Of a DNA stretch of 64,000 nucleotides, positions 40,532 to 51,067 are shown piece after piece. Within the stretch, counting starts at the first letter, position 1; each line of letters starts with the position of its first letter. The notes under the pieces are model-generated. The model made no database searches and was not told where the DNA came from. It worked only from the letters and a program-made list of their open reading frames with translations. This DNA is from Ianthella basta (Eukaryota > Porifera > Demospongiae > Verongiida > Ianthellidae): positions 1,905,012 through 1,969,011 of the forward strand of contig OZ025874.1 in assembly GCA_964019415.1 (NCBI GenBank), written 5' to 3'. The position numbers were made by a program, and so were the translations under genes.

Positions 40532-43500
40532 CTATATAGCAAACAGAGTATAATATATATAGTACTGTATTAATGGTGCCTACAAGTATATTGAAGAGTT
40601 GGCGGTTGATGTACACATACGTAATTACAATAAGACTGGAACAATTAATTTGAAATAGCAGCCTATAGCAAACAGAGTATAGTGCTGTATTAATGGTGCC
40701 TATATTATATATTGAAAAGTTGGCATTTGATGAATGCATGATTAGTATGACTGTAACAATAAAATTGGAATGTATACAATTAAATGCAATAGTCAAGTTG
40801 GTAGAGAAACGTACTGGAGCTGACTGGAGCTGTGAAAGTTGTGACATGGCCAAGGGTTTATGGCTAAGTGAAATATGGCACAATCAACTATCATGGATGT
40901 TGGTTGGTGAATAACTCATGATCGTGAATTTCCTCCACATTGCCACTGCATTGCTGTTTAATAATATTATAACAGACTTTGATTTATAATAATTGAGCCC
41001 AGACATTGCTTTCTAAAATTTTATTCTAGTGTAGCAGCAAAGGAGCACCAAACTCTTGCTTCCAGTACACAGCATTATTTCAAGAGTCACATAATGTTAT
41101 ATCACATAGTACTATAAAATCAAAGTTAATTGCCTTATGCACGGTAGCTGTAAGTAATTAAAGCCTGTCTTACCACATTTATATATATATGTTCTCATGC
41201 TTACCTCAGCGGCACCTTCAAAGCACTCTTCTTTGGGCCAAAGTTCCAGATCAATTGCAAATGGAGCTAGAGAGCCTAGAATATAAAATTATAGATTCCG
41301 AATCATTTAATCAGTTTCTGTAATAACTGTACATGTGTGAATGCTAGGACTACGAAAGTCTATCCTGATGTGCACAAATATATAGATCTTTGACATTATA
41401 ATCAGTGCATATACATAACAGTACTAGTTGCAATGCCCCCCCCCCCCCCCCTTCGGCAAGCCCTGTAGTAGGGTTCACTGCATCCTCCTGGGGTTCAGTA
41501 AATACTGTAATGTGGTTGAATGTATACTGTAAGTTGGTCGAGTGCTTCCTGTAAGCTAAGGGATCCAGTATGTCCTGTTCTGTGCAGGAGGGTACAGTAT
41601 GTCCTCTAGGGAGTTTAGTGTATATACTATAAAGTAGTCTTTCACGAGTGCTTCCTGTAGGGGGGGGGGGGGGGGGGGCTAGTGCGTCCTATGGAGGGGT
41701 CCAGCGCATGCCTCCTATGCGTCCTGCACATTTTTGCAGATCTAAGGTGGCGGTCGGTTGGTCGGTCATTACAGGGGTTCACCGTGCGCTCTTCGGCAGC
41801 AGCTTATTCACACCCATCAGTATGAGGCGGGGTACATCGTTGGACATCTAGGAATGTTTTGAAGCATTTCGTCAACACTCGCGGGTGGAGTTCGCGATCA
41901 ACTGTTTGGGCTCATTTTACATTGATAGCATAGGAGCATGCCCAAAAAAATGTATAATGTCTCCGTAGACCGCGTATGGCGTACCTAATCTGGGAAAGTT
42001 TGGCGTCGATGCACCACTGTGGGAGAGTTTGCAAACAACCGTTTTGCACTTCTCTTTATATATATAGATAGATTTTATGTAAATAGCACAATGTCATACA
42101 ACATACACAGATGCTGCAGTGAGTGGCCCTACCTCTCTTTGCTGAGATGGCAATGCTACTGCTGGTCAGACTGGTGTAACGCCATTGAGAACAGTAGGTG
42201 CATCTAGGCCATGAATCGAGGCAGGCGAAACTGACAGAAACACTGATGACAAGTGGACCTGCACCAAGCTCTGCTGTAGGCACTGTCAGTTCATAGGAGC
42301 CATTTCCCACTTGTTGCAGGGAGACATTTGAGGTACGTCTGCAGTACTCTAAACTTTCTGGAGGGAAGTGTACAGAGCGAGAATATCTCTGGTATTGACT
42401 AAATTCTTCACTCATTGCGGTCCATTGCAAGCGGACACTGTAACCAAGAGACAAAAATGGGCTGGGAGTGGGATGTGTGTTAAAAGCAAACACGGCATTC
42501 TTGACTTCCTGATCATCTGGAGTAGTGATATCCTGAAGGTTCAGAATACTCAATGAGCCTATAAAGAGTATAAGTAACAAAGACTCAATGACTAAGACCT
42601 AAACTACATACAGCTGCATGCTCCTCCCTCACTGTACCTCCTTCAGCTTTCCTCCTATCCCTTCTTCTCCTATGCATGCCCCTCCCTCCCTCCTCACTAT
42701 TCCTTTCAGCAATCCCTCTTTCTCCTTTCCTCTCTCCTCCCATTCTCTCACATGCACACCTCCCACTTCCTCCACTACATTTCAAATTCCATTTCACCTG
42801 TTTGTGTTAGACTAACCTCGCTTTGCACTGATTTCCAATGGTGCAGATTTCCCCCGAACTTTCCAACCAGAACATCGACAGCTGTAGGAGTACCTCCTGT
42901 TGCACGTCATGCTCATAGTCAGATTCACCGAAAGGCGGCCCTGTCCTAGTTGAAGAAGTGGAACAGAGAAGCGATAGGTTCCTGTGCTGCCAACTCTCTC
43001 AAGCTGTCTTATTACAGGGTAACGGGTGGGGCAGCTGCTTATAGCAATATTCCCTGATTGTGGCCCATCCAGCTGGCTCCAGGTGAGATACCCATCATAG
43101 CCAAGGGATGGACTCAAACGAACCAAGGGGTCAAAATCAAATTCAAATACAGCAGTCCTCCTTTCAAGGTCACTCTCTGTTGTAACATCAGTGAAGTTGA
43201 CAATGCCAAAGTCACCAACTGCATGAATAAAGAGTGAATCATGTGTTACATAGGAAATTGAATTTCCATCTTAAAATTAGCTTTTATATAGTGCCCCTAG
43301 CTGAGAGCCATGGCATGAAATACTCCGTCAAATTCAGTAGTCTGATTAGTGCAGACATGACCCTATACTATTTAAGCCAATGGAATGACATTACTGGAAT
43401 ACTGTATGTTACACCAATAAGCTCAAATAACCACATGCTTTGGCCAAGTGGCCTTCTTCAGGTATCTAGTGGCCTTGTTCAGGTACACCTGATGAAGGCT

Positions 43501-44422
43501 AGGCTGAAATGTCGTGTGTTGTTGCTACTGTATTTGAGATAATTGTTGACATAGTCTAGTTAATTAATATGCAACCAATCAAAGTTTATCCTATTACCTA
43601 AAGTTTCCTTGGGGGTATGACCCTAGTCCCCATTCAGAGGCTCGAACATTTAGGCACTCTAAAACATACATCCTAGATCAAGTCCTGCACATGACTACAT
43701 TTGACTTACCTGGATTCCCAGTGACCTGAATTGTCTCGGACTCTCTTTCATACTGCCAGCTAGTACAAGTGCACCTATAACTGCGAGGGGATCGACTGCA
43801 GTAATAGTAGTTGTAGCGTAAGCACTGCAGCTTCACAGACAGTGTCAGCTGTAGCAGGCCCACTCCAAGCTCTCCTGCATTCACAGTGAAATGATATCTC
43901 ACTTCATCATCACTGGTCAGGTCTCTTTCAAGTTGGTTTCTGCCACTTGCACCCTCAGTTGCTCTCAGTGTGATAAGCCCCCTGGAGCTATTGTCAGATG
44001 CCTCCCATCGTAGTTGAATGAGATCACGATCAGTGATGGTACCATTCGAGTCAGTGGGGAAGAAGTCAAATGAGAAGGCCACAACATTCCAGATACTGTC
44101 GTTCAAAGTGGTAACTTCTCGGAAGTTTCTAATAAAAGGTCGGGGAGTTCCATCTGGAATGATCACAGGAATCAATGTAGTATTCCGATCTTCTGCACCT
44201 TCATGATGGAAGACAATCAATCAATGTTAACTGACTAGCAACATGTAGATTTCATACAAGAGGCTGGCATTGCCAAACAATACTTTACAAGTGACAATAA
44301 TAATGTTACTGCAATAACGCAGATCTCGATTGAGTCAGCTTTGTATAGGCACAACGTGCTTCCACCTCCTCTCACATACATGTTTACCTCCGTTAGCTCC
44401 CTTCCTCCCTCCATTCATCCTC

Positions 44423-44512
<90 letters not shown>

Positions 44513-46916
44513 CGTGTGTGCATGTGTACTGTTATAATACATCTACTAACCTTGTTCAACAGTAATCTCCAAAGACTCAGATCTTCCTCTGATCTGCCAG
44601 TCATTACAGGTACAACGAGTAACATTTATGTATTGATAGCCAAAGCAGGAGAGGTTTATAGTTACATTGACCAGAAAGTGGCCATCACCAAGGAGGTGAA
44701 GAGGAAAGGAAAGCCGATAAGTTCCTGTACTTCCAACCAATTCTAGTCGGCCTTGGGATTGTGCATAGGAAGAGCAGCTTGAAGCAACAATCACTCCTGA
44801 CTGTGAGTTATTTACCTGCTTCCAGTTGAGACGTAGGTCATAACCAAGAGAAGTGGGCAGGCGAGTCAAAGGGTTAAATTGAAACTCAAATATGCCAATG
44901 TTCTTGTACAGTCCACTGTCTGTAGTGACATCTTTAAAGTTAACAACATCAAGGTCACCTGTTTGCAAACAATAAGGAATAAAGCAATTATAGGGATGTG
45001 CTTCATAGAAAAACAACTATCTATTACATGCCATACTGACAGCCTTCAAGGACTGTAGTGTTTAACTGCTCAGCCATTACGAATTCCAAAGTTGAAAATC
45101 TGATATTAACACATAATTATTTGTTTGCTCATTCAATTTTAGAATCTGTAGTAGTTGGACTAATGGGAATGGATTGGACTAATAGCTGTACATACAGCTA
45201 TATAGTTTGAAAATGGAAATAGCTCCCTTGACCTCTCTTTGGATCTATGCATGTCTGTTGTGAACATTCAGTTTACCTACCTTTCTTAGCACTCATTTCC
45301 AAATATTCAGAGCTTCCTCTAACTGTCCACCCTGAACATGTGCAAGTATACCAACGATAGCTTTGGCGGCTGCAGTAGAGCCTGATGTTTAGCTTCACCT
45401 GAAGACGGCCCTCCCCAATGAGTATCAGTGGGACAGAGAGGCGATAGGTGTTCCCAGCAACCTTCTCTATCTGACCATAGGATTCAACAGGGTAACTGCA
45501 GTAAGATGATGTTGACTTCAATGCATGGATCACTCCAGTCTGATTGCCATTAATCTGCTTCCAGGTGAGGCTTGCATCGTAACTAAGAAGTCCTGAAGAA
45601 ACCACAGGACCAAGATGAAATTGAAACACTACTTTCTTGTTCATTATATCACTGTCAGTTGTGACATCTGTAAAGTTGTCAACATCAAAAACACCTGTTG
45701 CGGAGAAACAAATCAAAGATTGAAAGTCAGTAGAATGAAGATTGAATTCAAAGTTTCATTCTACAATAAGAAAGTCCTCACATGCCTTCTTACTAAGTTT
45801 GATACACTCTAAACCCTAGGACAAAATGGCCAATATAACTTGTGGTATATGCATTATGCACAATGAACCACATTCTGGGAGTATCACACAGTACATTCTT
45901 AAGGGGTGCATGCCCCAGGGTATATCACATATGTTGCTGTGGCAACAAGTAACAGTTACCACTATAAACCAATGTATTGCAGGTACATTGTTTGTCATAC
46001 CTCGCTTAGCACTCATAAAGATGGTCTCTGAGTTACCCTGATACTGCCACTGATTGCAGGTACAGGATGGATTGTTTCTGTTCTGATACAGGCTGCAAGA
46101 GGAGCTGCTGTAGAGCAAGCACTGAAGCTTCAAGGATAGTGTCAGGTTCAGTGGGTCTTCTGGAAGCTGTGCTGGAGTAACAGTGAAGCGGTACCTCTTG
46201 ACAGTTCTAGTAGTGTAATCTCTCCGAACTGACAGACTGATGGCATCCCTGGAGCCATTTGTTCCTTGCCATTGCAGTTGAACCCTGTCTCTGTTAGTGA
46301 TGTCTCTGGAGTCGCCAGTGAGCAAGTCAAATGAGAATGTCACCCCTGTCTGAGGGCTGTAGCTCACTTCTCGGAAATTGTCAATCAGCCCTTGAGGTGC
46401 CACTTTTGTTGTCTGAGCATCTGTGTATTAGCCATGCATGAATTAAGAGCAAGGCAATTTACAATCATGTCTTCAGCTATGTATAATTATAATAATGATA
46501 TAATCCAGTATCTTACATAACAGTTATACAAATGCTGAAAACCAATGTCTTGAACTACATGGTAGGAGAGCGGTGGTGGTGGAGGGGGGGGGGGAGGGGG
46601 GAGGGGAGGGAGTAAAAATCTGCCAACAGTGCATGACCAAGGTTCTGCAGTTAAGGTCAGCTTTATATTGATCTGGAGGTCACTGGCCCCGGTCCAGTCC
46701 ACTGACATTTTCTTCTTCCTTTTTTCCTACCATGTGCAATTCATGGCCTTGTCTTAATTACAGTAAATTTAAATAGGAGTGTGTGTGCATTATAATAAAT
46801 GCTGTGATGAACTGCCTTGCTAGCAACTCTATTAACTCACCAACAATGCTGAAATAAATGGTGAGTACAAGTACAGCACCACACAACTGCCAGGTCAGCG
46901 TCCCTGGGCCCTTCAT
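40187..46916 (-). CDS. Gene B: secreted protein of six four-cysteine domains, nine exons
   Basis: Spliced model of 1016 residues, exon-for-exon homologous to gene A. Exons in transcript order: 46841-46916, 46001-46420, 45281-45694, 44551-44958, 43710-44198, 42817-43218, 42133-42558, 41205-41275, 40187-40531. The total of 3051 nt closes in frame at TAG and all junctions are GT-AG. Signal peptide, domain order, linker and the basic tail (GVRKKPKKTQ) match gene A; many exons differ by only a few residues, so the duplication is recent. Domain 2 is five residues shorter than in gene A and domain 5 one longer. Both copies look intact, with no disrupting change. The introns differ more: gene B gained about 700 bp in the linker intron and a GT tract beside exon 4. 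Confidence 0.85.
40532..40800. repeat. Tandem duplication inside gene B last intron
   Basis: A segment starting CCTATATAGCAAACAGAG at 40530 is repeated at 40662, period about 131 bp, with the shared string GCTGTATTAATGGTGCCT less than exact in the two copies. Gene A has a single copy. Confidence 0.6.
41205..41275 (-). CDS. Gene B exon 8: linker exon
   Basis: 71 nt, identical in sequence to the gene A linker exon over its whole length, including the donor context. Coding for SLAPFAIDLELWPKEECFEG then AAE. Confidence 0.82.
41368..42074. mobile_element. Gene B-specific insertion with poly-C and poly-G tracts
   Basis: About 700 bp absent from gene A at the homologous intron position. It carries a run of 16 C (41436-41451), a run of 19 G (41660-41678) and, between them, degenerate 20-35 bp repeats built on GTGCTTCCTGTA and CAGTATGTCCT. 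Downstream is more GC-rich DNA containing GGCGTCGATGCACCA. No inverted termini or coding capacity seen; class unknown. Confidence 0.55.
42133..42558 (-). CDS. Gene B exon 7: domain 6 (divergent class)
   Basis: 426 nt, phase 1-1. Begins GSLSILNLQDITTPDDQE as in gene A; ends CTYCSQWRYTSLTSSSIAIS then AKRG. Confidence 0.84.
42817..43218 (-). CDS. Gene B exon 6: domain 5 (class I)
   Basis: 402 nt, phase 1-1. Begins VGDFGIVNFTDVTTESD; contains VFEFDFDPLVRL and GRLSVNLTMSMTCNRRYSYS. Ends in SAKRG. Confidence 0.84.
43435..43516. ncRNA. Hammerhead-like inverted pair in gene B intron
   Basis: Intron between domains 5 and 4. On the plus strand at 43488-43516 the core reads CTGATGA, a short imperfect stem II, GAAA, then TGTC. 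Flanks GGTACAC and GTGTGTT can pair as stem I (four Watson-Crick plus three wobble pairs). Stem III has essentially no loop, and there is one extra A after the CTGATGA core, so activity as a monomer is doubtful. An oppositely oriented, more eroded motif sits at 43435-43462. Probably a remnant of a ribozyme-bearing retroelement. Confidence 0.45.
43710..44198 (-). CDS. Gene B exon 5: domain 4 (class II)
   Basis: 489 nt, phase 1-1, including the N-terminal extension GAEDRNTTLIPVIIPDGTP. It is the best-conserved exon between A and B, with only a handful of substitutions over 163 codons. Confidence 0.85.
44425..44527. repeat. (TG)n microsatellite beside gene B exon 4 donor
   Basis: 42 pure TG units (44425-44508) plus an imperfect end. 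In the transcript this is an AC tract starting about 23 nt below the 5' splice site. Gene A has only a short, broken GT-rich stretch at the same site. Confidence 0.92.
44551..44958 (-). CDS. Gene B exon 4: domain 3 (class I)
   Basis: 408 nt, phase 1-1. Contains FEFQFNPLTRLPTSLGYDLR and INLSCFGYQYINVTRCTC. Its splice donor at 44550 is followed about 23 nt later by an AC-rich tract in the transcript. Confidence 0.85.
45281..45694 (-). CDS. Gene B exon 3: domain 2 (class I)
   Basis: 414 nt, phase 1-1. It begins GVFDVDNFTDVTTDSD and contains LSYDASLTWKQINGNQTGVI and YTCTCSGWTVRG. Five residues shorter than gene A just before the CTC motif. Confidence 0.85.
46001..46420 (-). CDS. Gene B exon 2: domain 1 (class II)
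   Basis: 420 nt, phase 1-1. It includes VTFSFDLLTGDSRDITNRD and CTCNQWQY. Compared with gene A, the loop after the tryptophan strand is changed (SVRRDYTTRT for PRRDYTTRI) and one potential N-glycosylation site in the TGNSS loop is lost. Confidence 0.85.
46572..46611. repeat. G-rich tract in gene B intron 1
   Basis: Forty bases of GGT repeats, then G runs of 10, 6, 4 and 3 separated by single A. It meets the usual pattern for a G-quadruplex on the plus strand; the transcript carries the C-rich complement. Confidence 0.75.
46841..46916 (-). CDS. Gene B exon 1: signal peptide
   Basis: 76 nt, identical in layout to gene A; the only visible residue difference is Phe for Cys near the end (IYFSIV versus IYCSIV). 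Ends at donor GTGAG. Confidence 0.85.
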
Positions 46917-47014
46917 GCTACTCTGAGGGTCAGATCAGAAAAGCATATGAATGGACGTTCTTTAGCAACTGAGGATAGCTTGTGACAATTTCACAAGTTG
47001 CAGCTCTGCAGTGT

Positions 47015-47034
47015 AGCAGAGCTCTGCTTATATA
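47015..47034 (-). promoter_or_regulatory. Gene B core promoter: TATA box plus palindrome
   Basis: TATATAAG (47034-47027, minus strand) followed by AGCAGAGCTCTGCT (47015-47028), identical to gene A and again about 100 bases above the ATG. Confidence 0.65.
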
Positions 47035-47876
47035 CAAGTTGTCTGTGTGCTGATGCCATTGCACGTACACATGACATGTTATAATTAGGTTATGGAGGAA
47101 ATTGTCTGTTGTGGTCAGCTGGGAGTGCCCCTCTCTGTGTGTCTCAGAAGTGCTAAGACTCTCTGTAGAAACTGTATAAACCATAAGGTCATCAGACCTC
47201 ATGATTGAACTGAACTTGAACAGTTCATGATCACCTGCTGCATCCCAAGCCCATTAAACCCTGTGACCCCAAAGTGCATGATGGGAACCCACAATACATC
47301 ACGCATGATCAAGAGTGAAAACAACTCAGCTGTCCAACTGCTGACTTTAGTCATCCTTTCAAGATCCTTCTAATACCAATGCAACACACAGGTTGCACAT
47401 CATTGCCATATATATAATATAATGAATTTATAAGTCATCCATTGACGCACGCCTTTGTACAGTATGCTGATGTTCTAGATGTACCCCGTGCATTGGGAAT
47501 AGGACAATCAAAGATCAATATGCCCATACTTACATACACACATGTATACTGCAAGTGCACATCTAAGACAGACAAATCAGCATGTGTATGACATGGTTTC
47601 AACTTTATAATTATCACTTGAAATTGTGCAATATCAGTATAATATCAATATGCAGGCAGAGAAATTGCTTATACACCTTTCTTAGAAACACTGCATGCAG
47701 TCAGAGTTGCATATGATTGACATGTTGTGGTAATGCAGATAGGTTAGATATGTTGCAATGACCATATTAAGTTCATCAATGTAAATTCTTCATGGACACC
47801 ATTTGCTCAGTGACCATAGCAATATGTAAAGAATACAATCATGCTATCATAGCACATTGATTGGCTTTGAGTTTAC
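47035..47876. other. Upstream flank of gene B
   Basis: Aligns with 36825-37640 upstream of gene A, through CATTTGCTCAGTGACCATAG, then diverges where gene-B-specific insertions begin. A further, more diverged copy of its middle part (TGATGTTCTAGATGTACCCC) lies at about 49480. No gene seen. Confidence 0.65.
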
Positions 47877-47890
47877 AATCTTCCATTTAG

Positions 47891-48430
47891 ATTGAAGGGT
47901 AATCACTGGATATTACACCTGACCTACCAACTACACCAGTATTGGTGTCTCAGTTGGTAAGGGGGGCACGAAGCCCTATTGGTTGGCAACCAGTGATCGC
48001 CTCCCCCAGTCATCCAACAAAGATGGAAGAGCCACAGACAGCTGTTTCGCCCTAATTGGGGCTCATCAGTGTGGCGTACTAATGGTTAATGGTTGGATCA
48101 ATGACTGGCTGCTTCTGTATCCACCACAAGTTAAACACTTGTGGTTTCAACAGGAACAGACAAGGGAGGCTACAGTCGTCATGACTGAGGCATTGTCAAA
48201 GGGGGAATTGCTTTTGCAGTTAGCCACTGCAAGGCAATAGATTGAAAGGGTAATCACTGGATTATATATTGGGGGAGACGATCAATGGTTGCCAACCACT
48301 AGGGCTTCGTGCCCCCCCTTCCAACTGAGACACCAATACTGGTGTAGTTGGTAGGTCAGGTGTAATATCCAGTATTACCCTTTCAATCTATTGCCTCGCA
48401 GTGGCTAACTGCAAAAGCAATTCCCCCTTT
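47891..48430 (-). mobile_element. Retrozyme-like retroelement with hammerhead ribozyme
   Basis: A 540-bp insertion flanked by an exact 14-bp target duplication, AATCTTCCATTTAG (47877-47890 and 48431-48444), as made by target-primed reverse transcription. The string ATTGAAAGGGTAATCACTGG, nearly complete at 47891, recurs at 48241, a 350-bp period that suggests a tandem dimer. The second unit breaks off after a few bases and is followed by an inverted copy of about 160 bp ending at 48430, producing a foldback. One full hammerhead ribozyme lies in the first unit. There is no protein-coding capacity. Animal retrozymes and ribozyme-bearing Penelope-like elements are described with tandem units of this size; assignment here is inference. 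Confidence 0.75.
48031..48075 (-). ncRNA. Hammerhead self-cleaving ribozyme 1
   Basis: Read 5' to 3' on the minus strand: GCCACA, CTGATGA, GCCC-CAATTA-GGGC, GAAA, CAGCTGTC, TGTGGC. Stem I is six perfect pairs (GCCACA with TGTGGC). Stem II is four perfect pairs with a six-base loop. Stem III is two or three pairs over a very small loop. Every invariant core base is present (CTGANGA, GAAA, and the NUH cleavage triplet GTC), so cleavage is predicted after C at 48037. The very short stem III is typical of hammerheads in animal satellites and Penelope-like elements, which often work as dimers. Confidence 0.9.
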
Positions 48431-48671
48431 AATCTTCCATTTAGGTGAATGAATTGATATAATATAAGAGTTTGGAATTGTGGGCAGGCCTATGTGAATA
48501 GATTGTTGATAATCATATTGCTTCACATACTGTGCATATACACAAAGCCAATAATATGTTTTAATCACACAGAGACAGACATATATATGCACATGCACAC
48601 ACAAGCACTAGTGTACGACCCACTGCAGTTATGCTGCATGTTGGTTGAATTCACTATAGATAGGCACTTAA

Positions 48672-49006
48672 AGCCCTTGTATAAGGTGCAGGTGCAGCTC
48701 TTTGATGTACTCGCCCACTCACACCATACAAGTCCCTTGTGATGAGATAACTTCCTGTGATGCACGTGCTGTGGTCAGTGAGACTGCTGACCTGTGCAGT
48801 CATACAGGCTCACCACAGACCTCAAGGGGAATTTGCGATTACCTTTATAGGCAAATGTACAGCATTGCAGAGATAGCCTGATGAGTGAGTGCTATGTGCA
48901 TGTGCAGTGATTGTGGTGTTGAGAAAGGTGATGACAGGCAAGAAGCAGTTGCATGATGGTTTGAGGTGTGTGCACACATGCACACAAACACACACAACAT
49001 TGTCAG
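48672..49006. repeat. CA-tailed dispersed module, copy c
   Basis: Module sequence as at 37700, but the CA tail is reduced to a short CA-rich remnant at 48968-49006. Confidence 0.65.
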
Positions 49007-49907
49007 CTGGGACACAACACCTTTGACATCACTGGAAATCTTAGACCAACAAATTGAGGTCACAGGTCACTATTATCTATAATTGACCGAAGCTCAGTAA
49101 CTGTGGGATCTGAATTGCAAGGCACATGATAAGACTTCTCAGAGAACCCCCAACCCATACAGGTCATCAGACATCATGACTGAACTGAAAACAGCACAGC
49201 TGTTCAACTGCACACTGCAAGCCCATTTAACCCTGTGACCCCAATGAGCATGCATGATGAGACCCACAAGCCAACATGATTGAAATCAAACAACTCAGCT
49301 GTTCAACTTCGAACTTTGGACATCCTTCCAAGATGCATGCAACACCAAATGCAAACAAGTTGCACATCATTGCTGTAATCATAAAAAAATCTGATTGAAT
49401 GATAGGCTAACAATGTGTATTGATGGATGCCTGAGTAATGGCATATAATTTATGTACCTTTGTGCATGCAGTACAGTGATGTTCTAGATGTACCCCGTGC
49501 ATTGATTAATTGGAAATAGACAAACCAGAGATTAGTATGCCTACTACTTACATACATACTATACATTACTGTATAATGTAATGTATAGATAACTACTGCA
49601 TGCATGGCCTGTATGTTCAGCATTATCACTTGAAATTGATTAGTGTAACATTGAAATGCATGAAACAACATTGTTTATGTTAGGGAAACACTGCAGTCAG
49701 AGTTGTGTGCAAATGAATGACATATTGTGGTAGTATAATAGTCAGGTCACTCCTGTTTCCTTGGATCATAACTATTAACTTGCTGTTGCTATAGGTGGCA
49801 CTCAACAATTGCTGTCAACAGAGCAATGCTAGTTGACAGATTAGCTATTATACCAGGTAATTATGTACTTCCCCTTGAGAAGACAACACTCTGCATTTGC
49901 TAGCAAG
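49007..49907. other. B-C intergenic stretch
   Basis: No gene seen. 49007-49300 matches 38200-38640 in the A-B interval; 49440-49740 is a diverged copy of 37240-37540 and 47450-47740. The rest is unassigned. Confidence 0.6.
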
Positions 49908-50372
49908 CTCAGCTACTGCAGCTCTTTGATGTACCACTCGCCCACTCACACCATTAGAAGTCCCTTGTGTCCCTGAGATAACTTCCTGTGCATTCATGTG
50001 CTATGGTCAGTGAGATTGCTGACCTGTGCAAACAACAGGCTCACCACAGACCACAAGGGGAATCTGCAATCATCTGTCTACAGTACTAGAGCTAGTCAAA
50101 TGCACGTTCAGCATTGCAGAGTTAGCCTGAGCGAGCTCTACATGCGTAAGCAGCAATTGGGGCCGAGAGAGTAGGTGTAGATAAGGACGAAGCACACTTG
50201 CAATTACATGATGGGTTTGGTGAATGAAATGGGTTTTGGAATTGTGGACAAGCCAACATGTGAGAGGATGGAAAGTGCATTATAATTATGGCTTCACACA
50301 CATACAATATAGGTGGTATGAAGGCCAAGTTTACTTTGAATCGTACACACAGACAGGCACATATGCACACAT

Positions 50373-50441
<69 letters not shown>

Positions 50442-50471
50442 CCACGCACATACGTACACACGTACACACCA

Positions 50472-50548
<77 letters not shown>
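49908..50548. repeat. CA-tailed dispersed module, copy d
   Basis: Module followed by a long interrupted CA microsatellite (50376-50548) with internal ACGTACACACC breaks. Confidence 0.7.
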
Positions 50549-50616
50549 AAAGGGCCCATCCATCACAGTTTAATTACGGTACCCGCAAAAATTATGTTTT
50601 CATATGCACTTTCTTC

Positions 50617-50833
50617 TTCGCGAACTTCGCCCGCAATTCGTACGAGTTCGCTCGAAGTGCATGGGGTCGAAGTTCGTACGAAGTGGGATCGAAGTTCGTA
50701 CGAAGTAAGCCCTAAGTTCGCTCGAAGTTGCCCCGAGATTAGTTCGAAGTACTAGTTGCAGCGCAGTTTGTTCTAAGCTGGCCCGAAGTTTGTACGAAGT
50801 TGCCTCGATCGAAGCTGGTTCGAAGTTCGACCG
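50617..50833. repeat. TTCGNNCGAA-rich degenerate array
   Basis: About ten diverged copies of a 20-22 bp unit near GGCCCGAAGTTCGTACGAAG. The heart of the unit is the palindrome TTCGNNCGAA. CpG density is far above the surrounding AT-rich DNA. A second array lies at 63601-63784; both are flanked on one side by an AACATAATTTT-like string. Confidence 0.75.
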
Positions 50834-51067
50834 ATTGATAGATCGCAATCGTTAGCACCAGCGTTACCAGGGAGTGAACGTGCTAGCTATTCGTGCACAT
50901 TCAAGTAGTTTTGGAAGTGAAGAGTTGGCCTCTATATCGCGAGCTATGGCTTCATTCAATGAGTACAGTGACTATAGGTCAGTCTTCAATTCATCTTCAT
51001 TGCCAAATTCAAGACAGGCAGATAAGAGTCCAGTTCACTTTTTGCCTTTGACCCATTAATTTTTGGT

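Noticed and set aside
47930-47960. tRNA gene suggested by an A-box-like CTCAGTTGGTAAGG
   Set aside because: No proper B box or cloverleaf; it may be a Pol III-like head of the retroelement but is not a tRNA.
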